In this document: positions 1-9,287 of the stretch, in pieces
Numbering within the stretch: the stretch's first letter is position 1
Layout: each line of letters begins with the position of its first letter
Assembly (NCBI RefSeq): GCF_007829435.1
Contig: NZ_VLJN01000006.1
Coordinates: forward strand, 60,191-99,753
DNA from: Cupriavidus gilardii J11
GTDB taxonomy: Bacteria > Pseudomonadota > Gammaproteobacteria > Burkholderiales > Burkholderiaceae
Length of the DNA: 39,563 nucleotides
Direction of reading: 5' to 3'
The notes under the pieces: generated by a model
The model's database searches: none
Told to the model about the DNA's origin: nothing
The model's input: only the letters and a program-made list of their open reading frames with translations
Position numbers and translations under genes: made by a program

Positions 1-1986
1 GAGCCGGTGCGCAACCCGGCCGATCATCGCGATGTGGTGGGCCAGGTCACCGAGGCCAGCGAGGCGGATGTCGAGGCCGCGTTGCAGGCCGCGGTCAATG
101 CCGCGCCGATCTGGCAGGCGACGCCCCCCGAGGCGCGCGCGGGCGCGCTGGAGCGGGCCGCCGATCTGATGGAAGCGCAGATGCAGCCGCTGATGGGCGT
201 CATCATGCGCGAGGCCGGCAAGACCTTCTCCAATGCCATCGCGGAAGTGCGCGAGGCGGTGGACTTCCTGCGCTACTACGCGGTGCAGGTTCGCCAGCGT
301 TTCGACAACGACAGCCACCGTCCGCTGGGACCGGTGGTCTGCATCAGCCCGTGGAACTTCCCGCTGGCGATCTTCACCGGACAGGTGGCCGCGGCGCTCG
401 CCGCCGGCAACACCGTGCTCGCCAAGCCGGCCGAGCAGACGCCGCTGATCGCGGCGCAAGCGGTGCGACTGCTGCGCGAGGCCGGCGTGCCGGCCGGCGC
501 GGTGCAGTTGCTGCCCGGCCGCGGTGAAACGGTCGGCGCGGCGCTGGTGGGCGACGCCCGCGTCAAGGGCGTGATGTTTACGGGCTCCACCGAGGTCGCG
601 CGCATCCTGCAACGCAATCTCGCCGGCCGTCTTGACGCGGCGGGTCGCCCGGTGCCGCTGATCGCGGAAACCGGGGGCCAGAACGCGATGATCGTGGACT
701 CGTCGGCCCTGGCCGAGCAGGTGGTCGCCGACGTGGTCACGTCCGCCTTCGACTCGGCCGGCCAGCGTTGTTCCGCGCTGCGGGTGCTGTGCCTGCAGGA
801 GGACGTGGCCGACCGCGTGCTCGAAATGCTCAAGGGCGCGATGGCGGAACTCGCGATGGGCAATCCCGACCGCCTGTCGACCGACGTCGGACCGGTGATC
901 GACGAGGAGGCGCGCGCCAATATCGTCCGGCATATCGACGCCATGCGCGCCAAGGGTCGACGGGTGCACCAGAGCGACGCCGACGCGGCGCAGTCGGCCG
1001 CATGCCGCCATGGTACCTTTGTGCCGCCCACGCTGATCGAACTGGATAGCCTTGGCGAGCTGCAGCGCGAGGTGTTCGGCCCGGTGCTGCACGTCGTGCG
1101 CTACGCGCGCGCCGACCTCGACGCGCTGCTCGATGACATCAACGGCACCGGCTATGGGCTCACCCTCGGCGTGCACACCCGCATCGACGAGACGATCGAA
1201 CATATCGTCAACCGTGCCCATGTCGGCAACCTGTACGTGAACCGCAATATCGTCGGCGCGGTGGTGGGCGTGCAGCCCTTCGGCGGCGAAGGGCTGTCCG
1301 GCACGGGCCCGAAAGCCGGCGGGCCGCTGTACCTGCATCGACTGCTGTCGGTGTGCCCGCAGGACGCGGTGCTCGACACGGTGCGTAACGAGGACGTGAA
1401 CGGCCGCCCCGAACTGGATGCCACGGCCCGCAAGCTGGCGCTCGCCGCGTTTGATGCCTATCGTCAATGGGCGCCGGCCGTGCCGGGCTTGCCGCAATGG
1501 TGCGAACGCTTCGCCGCCGCCTCGCCGGCCGGCCTGATCGCCACGCTGCCCGGCCCCACCGGCGAGCGCAACACCTACCGCCTGCTGCCTCGTGAAGCCG
1601 TGCTGTGCCTGGCGCAGAGCGAGGCCGACCTGGCCATGCAGCTGGCCGCCGTGCTGGCGGTCGGCGGCACCGCCGTGTGGCAGCGTGGCGAACTCGCCGA
1701 CGCCTTGCATGCGCGCTTGCCGAAGGCAGTACAATCGCGCGTCCGCCTGGTGGCCGACTGGAGCGCCGCCGACGTGGCATTCGATTCGGTGCTGCACCAT
1801 GGCGATTCGGACCAGCTGCGCGCCGTCTGCGAGCTGGTGGCGCAACGGCCCGGGCCAATCGTCGGCGTGCAGGGCCTGAGCCACGGCGACGGGGGCATCG
1901 CGCTGGAACGCCTGGTGATGGAGCGCTCGCTGTCGGTCAATACCGCCGCGGCGGGCGGCAATGCGAGCCTGATGACGATCGGCTGA
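1..1986 (+). CDS. putA: Bifunctional proline dehydrogenase / P5C dehydrogenase PutA, 3' part
   Basis: The reading frame is open from the first base and ends at 1986, so this is the last 661 residues of a protein whose N-terminal DNA-binding and proline dehydrogenase parts lie outside the window. It oxidises pyrroline-5-carboxylate (glutamate semialdehyde) to glutamate with NAD+ in proline catabolism. The aldehyde dehydrogenase fold is clear: SPWNFPLAIFTGQ near residue 118, the NAD-site FTGSTEVA near 194, and the active-site cysteine in GQRCSALR at about residue 257. After about residue 460 comes the extra C-terminal domain typical of long PutA proteins, ending in the conserved NTAAAGGNASLMTIG. 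The upstream regulator domain cannot be judged here. Confidence 0.95.
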   Translation, partial: EPVRNPADHRDVVGQVTEASEADVEAALQAAVNAAPIWQATPPEARAGALERAADLMEAQMQPLMGVIMREAGKTFSNAIAEVREAVDFLRYYAVQVRQRFDNDSHRPLGPVVCISPWNFPLAIFTGQVAAALAAGNTVLAKPAEQTPLIAAQAVRLLREAGVPAGAVQLLPGRGETVGAALVGDARVKGVMFTGSTEVARILQRNLAGRLDAAGRPVPLIAETGGQNAMIVDSSALAEQVVADVVTSAFDSAGQRCSALRVLCLQEDVADRVLEMLKGAMAELAMGNPDRLSTDVGPVIDEEARANIVRHIDAMRAKGRRVHQSDADAAQSAACRHGTFVPPTLIELDSLGELQREVFGPVLHVVRYARADLDALLDDINGTGYGLTLGVHTRIDETIEHIVNRAHVGNLYVNRNIVGAVVGVQPFGGEGLSGTGPKAGGPLYLHRLLSVCPQDAVLDTVRNEDVNGRPELDATARKLALAAFDAYRQWAPAVPGLPQWCERFAAASPAGLIATLPGPTGERNTYRLLPREAVLCLAQSEADLAMQLAAVLAVGGTAVWQRGELADALHARLPKAVQSRVRLVADWSAADVAFDSVLHHGDSDQLRAVCELVAQRPGPIVGVQGLSHGDGGIALERLVMERSLSVNTAAAGGNASLMTIG

Positions 1987-2133
1987 CCGGGCATCCTGGT
2001 CGGACGTTTCAAACGGCGCGGGCGGCGTGGCGATCCCACCCGCCGGCGCCAGCAAGAAAGCGAGGACCGCCGGTGGCGGCCAAACGCTTCCCACGATGAC
2101 GTGAACTGGCCTACAGGCCACCAAGGAGAAAGG

Positions 2134-3285
2134 ATGAACTCGACCTTCCGCAAGACGGCGCTGACCGTCGCCATGACTTTCGCCGGCTTGACCGCGGCAT
2201 CCGCCGCCTTCGCGCAAGCGCAGGAGATCAAGCTGGGCTTCGCCGCCCCCATGACCGGCGGGCAGGCGCAGTACGGCAAGGACATGCAGAACGGCGTGGT
2301 GCTGGCGATCGAGGAGATGAACGCCACCAAGCCGAAGATCGGCGGCAAGGAGGTCAAGTTCGTGCTGCTGTCGGAGGACGACCAGGCCGACCCGAAGACC
2401 GGCTCGGTGGTCGCGCAGAAGCTGGTCGACAACGGCATCCAGGGCATGCTGGGCCATTTCAACTCCGGCACCAGCATCCCGGCGTCGATGGTCTACAACC
2501 GCGCCGGCATCGCGCAGATCGCCATGGCGACAGCGCCGGAATACACGCGTCAGGGCTTCAAGACGACGTTCCGGATGATGACCTCCGATACCCAGCAGGG
2601 CTCGGTGATCGGCGCCTTCGTGGTCAAGAAGCTGGGCGCGAAGAACATCGCCATCGTGGACGACCGCACGGCCTACGGCCAGGGTCTGGCCGACGAGTTC
2701 GAGAAGGCCGCGAAGGCAGCAGGCGGCAAGATCGTGCGTCGCGAGTTCACCAACGACAAGGCGGTGGACTTCAAGGCCGTGCTGACCAACATCAAGCGCA
2801 GCAACCCGGACGTGATCTTCTTCGGCGGCGCCGAGACCCAATCGGCGCCGATGGCCAAGCAGATGAAGGAGCTGGGACTGAAGGCGCCGCTCGTGTCCGG
2901 CGAAATGTCCAAGACCGACAACTTCCTGAAGCTGGCGGGGGCCGCGGCGGAGGGCACCGTGGTGTCGCTGGCGGGCCTGCCGCTGGAGCAGATGCCGGGC
3001 GGCAATGCCTACGCGCAGCGCTACGAGAAGCGCTTTGGCAGCAAGGTCCAGACCTACTCGCCGTACGCCTACGACGGCGCCACCGCGCTGATGACGGCGA
3101 TGATCAAGGCTGGCTCCGCCGATCCGGCGCGCTATCTGCCGGTACTGGCGGCGACCAACATGCCGGCTGTCACGACCAAGACGCTGGCCTACGATGCCCG
3201 TGGCGACCTGAAGGATGGTGGCATCACCGTCTACAAGGTGGTAAACGGCAAGTGGACCGTGCTGGAGACGGTCGGCGGCAAGTAA
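2134..3285 (+). CDS. Branched-chain amino acid ABC transporter substrate-binding protein
   Basis: This 383-residue periplasmic protein is of the LivJ/LivK type and binds a branched-chain amino acid or a related amide for an ABC importer. The ATG at 2134 follows AAGGAGAAAGG. An upstream in-frame GTG at 2101 would only add residues before the signal peptide. The signal peptide ends near AAFAQAQ, and the mature chain opens with the family-typical IKLGFAAPMTGGQAQYGKDMQNG. The type I periplasmic-binding fold is supported by the spacing of VVAQKLVDNGIQGMLGHFNSG and the later IAIVDDRTAYGQG. No permease or ATPase genes lie beside it, so it is an orphan here. A strong terminator follows. The substrate cannot be read from sequence; nearness to putA hints at amino acid catabolism but is weak evidence. 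Confidence 0.92.
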   Translation: MNSTFRKTALTVAMTFAGLTAASAAFAQAQEIKLGFAAPMTGGQAQYGKDMQNGVVLAIEEMNATKPKIGGKEVKFVLLSEDDQADPKTGSVVAQKLVDNGIQGMLGHFNSGTSIPASMVYNRAGIAQIAMATAPEYTRQGFKTTFRMMTSDTQQGSVIGAFVVKKLGAKNIAIVDDRTAYGQGLADEFEKAAKAAGGKIVRREFTNDKAVDFKAVLTNIKRSNPDVIFFGGAETQSAPMAKQMKELGLKAPLVSGEMSKTDNFLKLAGAAAEGTVVSLAGLPLEQMPGGNAYAQRYEKRFGSKVQTYSPYAYDGATALMTAMIKAGSADPARYLPVLAATNMPAVTTKTLAYDARGDLKDGGITVYKVVNGKWTVLETVGGK

Positions 3286-3320
3286 TACGCCGCTGTGCTG
3301 CCGCCGGTCACCGGTCGATG

Positions 3321-3353
3321 ACCGCCCGTCCCCGACGGGCGGTTTTTCTTTTT
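3321..3353 (+). terminator. Rho-independent terminator after the ABC binding protein gene
   Basis: A 9-bp perfect stem (CCGCCCGTC paired with GACGGGCGG) closes a 3-base loop and is followed by TTTTTCTTTTT. It lies 36 bases after the stop codon of the binding protein gene. Confidence 0.9.
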
Positions 3354-3522
3354 AGCGGCCAACCTGGCGGATTTCACGCGCTGGCGCGCCCATCCGGGCC
3401 GTTGGGCCTGCCGCGTACAGCCGCCTCCGGGTACGGCGCCGCCGAATCCCGCTACACTCCCGCCCCAAGCAGCCGACAACCATCGTTCAGGCCCAATTCA
3501 AGTCTTGCCAAGGAGCAGTTCC

Positions 3523-5317
3523 GTGTCCGCGCAGCCGAACCACTTTGAACACGCCATCGAGCTGGCATCGCAGGAGCGCTACGACGAAGCGCTGGCGATC
3601 CTCGATGCGCTCGCGCGGCAGCGCCCCGAGATCATCGACTACGAAGCGCTGCGTGCCCAGCTGCTGTTCGACAAGGGCGATCCCGACCGGGCCTTCGCGG
3701 CGCTGGACGCCGCGCTGGCACGCCTGCCCGACCTGCCGCTGCATCCCGCGCACCGCTGGTCGTCGCGCGGCTTGCTCGCGCATCGCTACGGCATGCTGCT
3801 GATGAGCAGCGGCCGCGTCGCCGACGCGCTGCCGTGGCTGGAGGAGGCGGCGCGGCGCAACGGACTGGCGACCGGCGAATGGACCGCGCGTTTCCACGTC
3901 GGGCTGGCCCACTACCGGCTGGGCGACGTCGCCGCGGCTGTGCCTGGCGCGCATTGGCCTGGACAACCCCGATCTGCTTGAAATGTCGGAGGCGCAGGGC
4001 GACGCGCTGGCTGCCCAACAGGCCGAAATCGTGCTGGCCGAGCAGCCGGACCATCCGCACGCCCGGCGCATCCGTGCACCGCTGCGCTGGCGGGCCGGCG
4101 ACCAGGCCGGTGCGCGCGACGATCTGCAGGCGTATCAGCGCCAGGTGCCGGACCCGCGGGTCCAGGTGCGGGAACTGGAATGGCGCCGGGAGGCCGGCGA
4201 AACCGAGCCCTGGAAGGGGTTCGCGTTCACCACCGGGGCGACGGACGCGCATGGCTACTATCTCGCCGGTCTCGCGCTGCACGAGTTCATCGAGCGCGAG
4301 CCCGCCTCCGCGGCTGCGCTACGGCCGCAGGTCAGGCTGGCGTGGCAAACCGGGCTCGCCCGCTTCGAACAGTACTTCGCCACCGGCGAGGGCGGCTACG
4401 ACGATGCCGACCCGCATGTGTACTCGCTGCTCTGCGACCGGCTGGCCCGCGAACTGGTCGAGCCGGCCGAGCGGGATGAGCGGATCGCATTGCACCAGCG
4501 AGGTATTGCCGTCAGCGATTTCCTCGACCATTGGATCGACCTGCTCGATTGCCATGACGAGGCCGGCCAACCGCAACAGGTTGTACAGGTGGCGGGCGAC
4601 GTGCTCAACCGCTATCCGCTCGAACGGCATGCGGGCCAGATCGCATGGGTCTTCAGCCGGCTGATCGACGCCTGGCGCAAGATCGGCGGCACCGAAGCGA
4701 TGACCGCCGCGCGGGCGGCCATCGCCCATATGGACGCGCGGCTGGATGCGCTGCCGGTCGAGGAGCGCAGCGAGGCGGCGCATCCGATGGCGCACGCACG
4801 CAGCCACTTCGCGACGTTGCTGGGCGCCAGCGCGCCGGCGATGGAGCCACGCGAACGCGCCCTGGCGCTGGACGAGATTGAAGCGCTGCAGCAACGCGCG
4901 CTGCAGATCGAGGACGCCACGCTGTACGCGGCATTTGGGCACATCTGGCGCGGGCTGGGTGAGAACGACCGCGCGCTCGCGCTGTTCGAACGAGCCATCT
5001 CGCTGTCAGAAGGCGATCCCGCAGACCAGGCACCACTATGGGCGCAGCGCGCGGCGATCCGGCTCGACAATGGCGAGCATGCGCGGGCGCTCGCCGATTA
5101 TGACGCCGCGTTCGCCGTTCGCGATGAGTGGGAGCCGCAAGTCTGGCTGCAGGCGGCGCAAGCCGCGCTTGGGATGTCACGGCGCGAAACCGCGCTCGGC
5201 CACTTCCGTCGGGCACGCGAGCAGGGCGCCGGCCAAGGGCGCGCGCGTGCGCTCTACCAGACGGTCGAGCGTGCCCTGAAAGCGACTCGACCGGCCTGGA
5301 AGCTTTGGGGCGTGTGA
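3523..5317 (+). pseudogene. TPR-repeat protein gene, interrupted by a single-base frameshift
   Basis: Two adjacent frames encode one tetratricopeptide-repeat protein. The first runs from a GTG at 3523 (AGGAG seven bases upstream) to a stop at 3981. The second is open through that point and continues to 5317. Dropping one G near 3937, in the run gccgcgg, joins them as GDVAALCLARIGLDNPDLLE, which reads smoothly into the second frame, so the intact protein would be about 597 residues. TPR-like helix pairs appear in both parts, for example HFEHAIELASQERYDEALAI near the start and DRALALFERAISLSEGDPAD near the end. No catalytic domain is seen. It may be a true pseudogene or a base-call error. An ATG at 3983 in the second frame has no good ribosome site. 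Function unknown. Confidence 0.8.
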
Positions 5318-5493
5318 CCGCGGCATCGCGAACAACCATCCGCTGTCCGATTGAGCTTGGATGGCGTCCCACGCACACGTGAATCCGATGGCGGCGAATT
5401 CGTGCACGATCGCTTGAATTCGACAGCAAATCTCGTGCCTTGTCGGACAAAAACCGACACGGGCCGTCATGGTGATCCGTTAGGATGTCACCC

Positions 5494-6708
5494 ATGAATG
5501 GATTGAGCCAACTTTTCCCCACCTGGCCGCTCGCGCCCGGTGGGCTCTTCTGGGTCGGCCTCGCGCTTGTCGGGGCCGGCCTTGCCGGCGAGATATGCCG
5601 GATGTACCTGCGCCTGCCCCGGCCAGTCGGCTACGCCGTCATCGGCTTGCTCGCCGGCACCCTGGGCCGTCCGATCGTCGATGAGACGATGATCAACCAG
5701 ACCCGCATCCTGATCGACATGGCGCTGGCTTTTGCGCTGTTCGAACTCGGGCACCGGTTGTCGCTGGGCTGGTTGCGCGCCAACCGCTGGTTGCTGTTTA
5801 CCAGTGCGTCCGAAAGTCTGCTGACCTGGGGACTGGTGACCGCCACCTTGCAATGGATCGGCATGAGTCCCACCGTCGCGATCCTGGCGGGCGGTATCGC
5901 GGTCAGCACCTCGCCCACCATCGTCCTGCAGCTGAAAAACGAACTGCGCGCCGACGGGCAGGTCACTGAGCGGCTGTTGGCACTGACGGCGCTGAACAGC
6001 ATCTACGCCGCCGTTATCGTGCAACTCGCGACCGGCTGGCTGCATTCCGAATACGGCAACCTTGGCGCCGCGCTGCTGCACCCGCTGTATCTGCTGGTGG
6101 GTTCCTGCGCGCTTGCCTGGGTGGTCGGCAAGGTCAGCCACGCGATCTATGCGCGTACGGCATCCGACGACCCCTACAGCTTTCTGATGCTGGTCGGCAT
6201 CGTGCTGTTCACACTGGCCCTGACGCGCGTGCTCAAGCTGTCCATGCCACTGACCCTGCTGCTGGCCGGTGTGGTGTTCAAGCATCAGGACGACCAGCCC
6301 CGGGTGTGGCCGGCTCACTTCGGCAGCGCAGGTGCATTGCTGATCATGGTGATGGTGGTGTCCCTCGGGCTGCCGCTCACCGTGCAAGACTGGGCGATGG
6401 GGGGCGTGGCGGCGATCGTGCTGGTGCTGATGCGCCGCATCGCAAAACTTGGCGGCGTGGTATCGCTGGGCTCGTTCTCCGGCTTGAGCGTTCGCCAATG
6501 CGTGGCGCTCGGTGTGGCACTGGCGCCGATGTCCGGGCTGGCGTACCTTCTGATGACGGACGTGGCGAGGCTCTATCCCGGAACCGGGGCCATGCTCAAT
6601 GCCATCGTGCTGTGCGCGCTCGCCATCGAACAAATCGCGGCTCCCGTGCTCACCGCGTGGGCACTTCGCTATGCCGGTGAAGTCAGAGGCAATGAAGGAG
6701 GGCGCTGA
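5494..6708 (+). CDS. Cation:proton antiporter (Na+/H+ exchanger family)
   Basis: This polytopic inner-membrane protein of about 404 residues is built of ten or more hydrophobic segments and resembles the CPA (Na_H_Exchanger) fold. It would exchange a monovalent cation for protons. Family-like stretches are the N-terminal [20 protein letters not shown] and [18 protein letters not shown], which resembles the core helix region of CPA2 antiporters. No C-terminal RCK/TrkA-N domain is present, so it is shorter than KefB-type proteins. ATG 5494 is preferred because TAGGA lies eight bases upstream; an ATG at 5485 overlaps that site. Its stop codon overlaps the start of the next gene (TGATG), so the two are probably translated together. 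Ion specificity cannot be told. Confidence 0.85.
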   Translation: MNGLSQLFPTWPLAPGGLFWVGLALVGAGLAGEICRMYLRLPRPVGYAVIGLLAGTLGRPIVDETMINQTRILIDMALAFALFELGHRLSLGWLRANRWLLFTSASESLLTWGLVTATLQWIGMSPTVAILAGGIAVSTSPTIVLQLKNELRADGQVTERLLALTALNSIYAAVIVQLATGWLHSEYGNLGAALLHPLYLLVGSCALAWVVGKVSHAIYARTASDDPYSFLMLVGIVLFTLALTRVLKLSMPLTLLLAGVVFKHQDDQPRVWPAHFGSAGALLIMVMVVSLGLPLTVQDWAMGGVAAIVLVLMRRIAKLGGVVSLGSFSGLSVRQCVALGVALAPMSGLAYLLMTDVARLYPGTGAMLNAIVLCALAIEQIAAPVLTAWALRYAGEVRGNEGGR

Positions 6709-7823
6709 TGTCGCTGGAACCGTTCAAAGAATCCGAAGCGCTGACCTTCGGCGTCGAGCTGGAAATGCAGCTCGTCAACCGTCACGACTATGATCTGGCC
6801 CCGTTCGCGCCCGACCTGCTGCGCCTGCTCAAGGGCGCCAAGCATGCGGGGGACATCAAGCCGGAAATCAGTCCGTCGATGATCGAGATCAGTACTGGCA
6901 TTTGCCATGACTATGCGCAGGCGGTGGCCGAGCTGACCGAAATGCGGGATCTGATGGTCGAAGCGTCGCGTGCCTTGAACCTGGGCATCTGCGGCGGCGG
7001 TACGCATCCGTTCCAGCAATGGGCCGACCGGACGATCTCCGATTCGCCCCGCTATCAGTACATCTCGGAGTTGTACGGCTATCTGGCCAAGCAGTTCACC
7101 GTGTTCGGGCAGCACGTGCATATCGGCTGCCCCAGTGCCGACGAATCGCTGTTCCTGCTGCATGCCATCGGCCGCTATGTGCCGCACTTCATCGCACTCG
7201 CCGCGTCGTCGCCCTATGTACAGGCCGTCGACACCGGCTTCGCGTCGGCGCGGCTCAATTCCGTGGCGGCATTCCCGATGAGCGGCCGTGCACCCTTCGT
7301 GCTGACGTGGGACGGTTTTGCCGCCTACTTCGAGAAGATGCGCAAGACCGGGGTGATCGAAAGCATGAAGGACTTTTATTGGGATATCCGTCCCAAGCCG
7401 GAGTTCGGCACGATCGAGGTCCGCGTCATGGACACCCCGATCACCGTGGCACGGGCTTGCGATATCGCCGCCTATATACAGGCGCTGGCGCGGTATCTGT
7501 TGCTGTCGCGTCCGTTCATGCCGAACGAAGACGACTATCTGGTCTACACCTTCAACCGGTTTCAGGCTTGCCGCTTCGGGCTGGACGGTGAATATGTCCA
7601 TCCGAACGAGCTGACCCGGATGCCGATCGCGGAGCATATCCTGTCGATCTGCGATGTGCTGGTGCCGCATGCGGAGGCATTGGGCTCACTTGAGGCGCTT
7701 GCCAATATCCGCATGCTCGCGGCCAGCCGGACGGGCGATGCCGAGTGGGCACGCCAAGTGAATGCCGACGCGCGCAGCCTGCGTGAAACGGTGCGGCAAA
7801 GCTGTGAGAAGTGGGCGGCGTAG
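6708..7823 (+). CDS. YbdK family carboxylate-amine ligase (glutamate-cysteine ligase type 2-like)
   Basis: This 371-residue cytosolic enzyme of the GCS2/YbdK family is related to ATP-dependent gamma-glutamylcysteine ligases. Many members have weak or unknown in vivo activity. Family signatures include [11 protein letters not shown] near residue 14, the glycine-rich [20 protein letters not shown] with the conserved histidines, and the acidic/arginine motif [12 protein letters not shown]. Length matches the family (about 370). The ATG overlaps the antiporter stop by one base and is preceded by GGAGGG, indicating an operon. The true substrate is unknown. The gene is convergent with the Rpn-related genes downstream. 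Confidence 0.9.
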   Translation: MSLEPFKESEALTFGVELEMQLVNRHDYDLAPFAPDLLRLLKGAKHAGDIKPEISPSMIEISTGICHDYAQAVAELTEMRDLMVEASRALNLGICGGGTHPFQQWADRTISDSPRYQYISELYGYLAKQFTVFGQHVHIGCPSADESLFLLHAIGRYVPHFIALAASSPYVQAVDTGFASARLNSVAAFPMSGRAPFVLTWDGFAAYFEKMRKTGVIESMKDFYWDIRPKPEFGTIEVRVMDTPITVARACDIAAYIQALARYLLLSRPFMPNEDDYLVYTFNRFQACRFGLDGEYVHPNELTRMPIAEHILSICDVLVPHAEALGSLEALANIRMLAASRTGDAEWARQVNADARSLRETVRQSCEKWAA

Positions 7824-7868
7824 CCGATAGCCTCGCGGACCGGATCCCCAGCCGCCCTTGCCATGGTG

Positions 7869-8138
7869 CTAGTCACCGAAGACATCGCAAAGTTGCTGCG
7901 CATGGACCAGCCGGCATGCCCAAAAGTGGAGCGTCTCGGAGGTGGCGCATTCGATCTGCGCGGTCACACTGGGCGGCAGTTCACCGAAGCGCTCGGTAAG
8001 TTGCGCGGCCACCAGACGGGCCTCGCCCTCGCGTCGGCCCTCGCGTATTCCGTCACGCAAACCCTCCAGCCAGCCCTCGCGCAACCCCTCTTCGCGAAAC
8101 TCGGCCATCCAGCGCTCAATCGTCGATTCAAACGACAT
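7869..8138 (-). CDS. Stand-alone Rpn C-terminal-like (RpnS-like) small protein
   Basis: This 89-residue protein aligns along its whole length with the C-terminal 121 residues of the neighbouring Rpn protein. Shared stretches are the opening MS.E...ERW.AE.RE.GL.EG, the EGEARL...QLT.RFG block and the ending WACRL.HAQ.L.DVF. It has no nuclease domain. The ATG at 8138 has a strong ribosome site, GGAGG five bases upstream, the same layout as the internal start in the larger gene, so it looks expressed in its own right and not a dead remnant. A short REG/LEG repeat tract is present (REEGLREGWLEGLRDGIREG). In the Rpn family the separately translated C-terminal domain blocks the toxic full-length nuclease. 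By analogy this could be an extra antitoxin, though it could also be a duplication remnant. Confidence 0.65.
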   Translation of the reverse strand: MSFESTIERWMAEFREEGLREGWLEGLRDGIREGRREGEARLVAAQLTERFGELPPSVTAQIECATSETLHFWACRLVHAQQLCDVFGD

Positions 8139-8171
8139 GCTTACCTCCAAACAGAGCCTTACAGTTGCCAA

Positions 8172-8194
8172 GGACGGACCGTCAGGATCCGTCC
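8172..8194 (-). other. Hairpin between rpn and the small paralogue
   Basis: A 7-bp inverted repeat (GGACGGA with TCCGTCC, 9-base loop) lies between the stop of the large rpn gene and the ribosome site of the small one. It has no T-tract on either strand, so it is unlikely to be a full terminator. It may affect readthrough or stability of the shared transcript. Confidence 0.4.
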
Positions 8195-8207
8195 GCTGGT
8201 GATGCGG

Positions 8208-8573
8208 TTAGCGTTCAAAGACGTCGGCAAGGTGTTGGGCATGCAGCAGCCGACAGGCCCACAACTCGATCTGCTCTGACGGGGCGGCCTGGATGCGTGC
8301 CAATATCGTGTCCGGCACGTTGCCAAACCGCTGAGTCAACTGCATGACGAGCAACCTCGCTTCGCCTTCTTGTTGGCCTTCCAGTTTCCCTTCGAGTTTT
8401 CCTTCCAGTTTTCCTTCAAGTTTTCCTTTCAGTATTCCCAGCTGTTCTCCCTCCTGTCGTCCTATCAATACCCCCTCGCGGAGGCCCGTGTCGTGCCCTT
8501 CACGGAGTCCTTCCTGCAGGCCTGCCTCACGGTACTCCGCCTTCCAGCGTTCAAAGACTGTTTCCAGCGACAT
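8208..8573 (-). CDS. Nested in-frame C-terminal Rpn product (RpnS candidate)
   Basis: Inside rpn, in the same frame, GGAGG is followed by five bases and ATG at 8573, a better ribosome site than that of the full gene. Translation from it would give 121 residues, starting MSLETVFERW and holding the REG/KLEG repeat tract and the C-terminal domain but none of the nuclease core. Separately translated C-terminal proteins that dimerise and inhibit the long form are established for E. coli Rpn proteins. That this start is used here is inferred from the ribosome site, from its match to the start of the free-standing paralogue at 8138, and from the domain boundary it respects. Confidence 0.65.
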   Translation of the reverse strand: MSLETVFERWKAEYREAGLQEGLREGHDTGLREGVLIGRQEGEQLGILKGKLEGKLEGKLEGKLEGQQEGEARLLVMQLTQRFGNVPDTILARIQAAPSEQIELWACRLLHAQHLADVFER

Positions 8574-9287
8574 CCTTGCCTCCATGAGATCGTTTGCGTC
8601 GAAAAGTTGAAGTTGGCCCCGGCCTGCTCTTGAGCCTACTGCAGCCAGCCAGCGAGTGAAAGTCTTCGCAAGTTCCGGCATGTCCGCAAGCCGGCGCCGG
8701 AGCCAGTCGACCACGTCCAGCATGGCGTTGCGATCGGGCGGACGCTCGAAGCGGAATACGGCGGCGACGAGATTGTCGAGTTCCGCCAGTTCGCTGTCGT
8801 CGTATCGGCTGGCATCGATCAACAGGTATTCGAAGCGCGGCTGGTAGCGTGACAGGTCATCGGGCAGCCGGGGCGTCAGCTCCGCGATATCGGTGTGGGC
8901 GGTCCAGCCCTCATCGCCGTTGTACATGACGATGGGAAGCACCGGTGGGAACTGTCCATTGGGTAGCAGATTGCCCCCACGGGCGAGATCCATCTTCAGC
9001 AGCGTGACGTAGTTCAGTACGCGCATCGCCATATGGCGATCGACGGTGCTCTGGAACTCGATCAGGATGTACAGATAGACCCAATCTCCGCCGACCTGCA
9101 TCCGCCATACGACATCGCTGGCGCGCTGTCGCATGTCGTCGGTCACGTAGCTGCTCGGAATGCGTTCGAGCGTGGCGAAATCATGGGCCTTCAACCAGTC
9201 GCCGGGCACGAAGCCGCGTAACAGGTCACTGACGACTTCCGGGCAGGAGAACAGCAGCTTGTAGCAGGTATCGTGGTGTTGGGACAT
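8208..9287 (-). CDS. Rpn family recombination-promoting nuclease / putative transposase (full-length toxin form)
   Basis: This 359-residue protein belongs to the Rpn/YhgA-like (PD-(D/E)XK) family, whose members are DNA endonucleases and, in E. coli, toxic anti-phage proteins. The start MSQHHDTCYKLLFS is the typical family opening. Core nuclease features follow: FVPGDW near residue 30, ASDVVWRMQVGGDWVYLYILIEFQS near 60-85 with the catalytic D, E and Q, then HMAMRVLNYVTLL. The C-terminal third has tetrapeptide repeats (KLEG four times) and then a conserved small domain. ATG 9287 is chosen over an upstream start at 9350, because it gives the family N-terminus, although no strong ribosome site precedes it. 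An internal start lies at 8573. The gene follows hemN on the same strand after a 126-base gap. Confidence 0.88.
   Translation of the reverse strand: MSQHHDTCYKLLFSCPEVVSDLLRGFVPGDWLKAHDFATLERIPSSYVTDDMRQRASDVVWRMQVGGDWVYLYILIEFQSTVDRHMAMRVLNYVTLLKMDLARGGNLLPNGQFPPVLPIVMYNGDEGWTAHTDIAELTPRLPDDLSRYQPRFEYLLIDASRYDDSELAELDNLVAAVFRFERPPDRNAMLDVVDWLRRRLADMPELAKTFTRWLAAVGSRAGRGQLQLFDANDLMEARMSLETVFERWKAEYREAGLQEGLREGHDTGLREGVLIGRQEGEQLGILKGKLEGKLEGKLEGKLEGQQEGEARLLVMQLTQRFGNVPDTILARIQAAPSEQIELWACRLLHAQHLADVFER
8377..8424 (-). repeat. 12-bp tandem repeats coding KLEG in rpn
   Basis: Four consecutive 12-bp units (CCTTCCAGTTTT on the plus strand, with one or two substitutions) encode KLEGKLEGKLEGKLEG. 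A partial unit flanks the array. The unit length keeps frame, so gain or loss of units changes only helix length. Tetrapeptide repeats of variable number are known in the C-terminal helix of Rpn proteins. Confidence 0.9.

Noticed and set aside
1987-2099. GC-rich inverted repeats after putA as a terminator
   Set aside because: Only imperfect pairing and no T-tract could be found.
8377-8424. Short repeat array considered as a CRISPR
   Set aside because: Units are 12 bp with no spacers and lie in frame within rpn, coding for KLEG.
8344-8633. Plus-strand Phe/Ser/Pro-rich small frames over the rpn repeats
   Set aside because: Antisense translations of the repeat tract in rpn, with no ribosome site and no coding support beyond the overlap.
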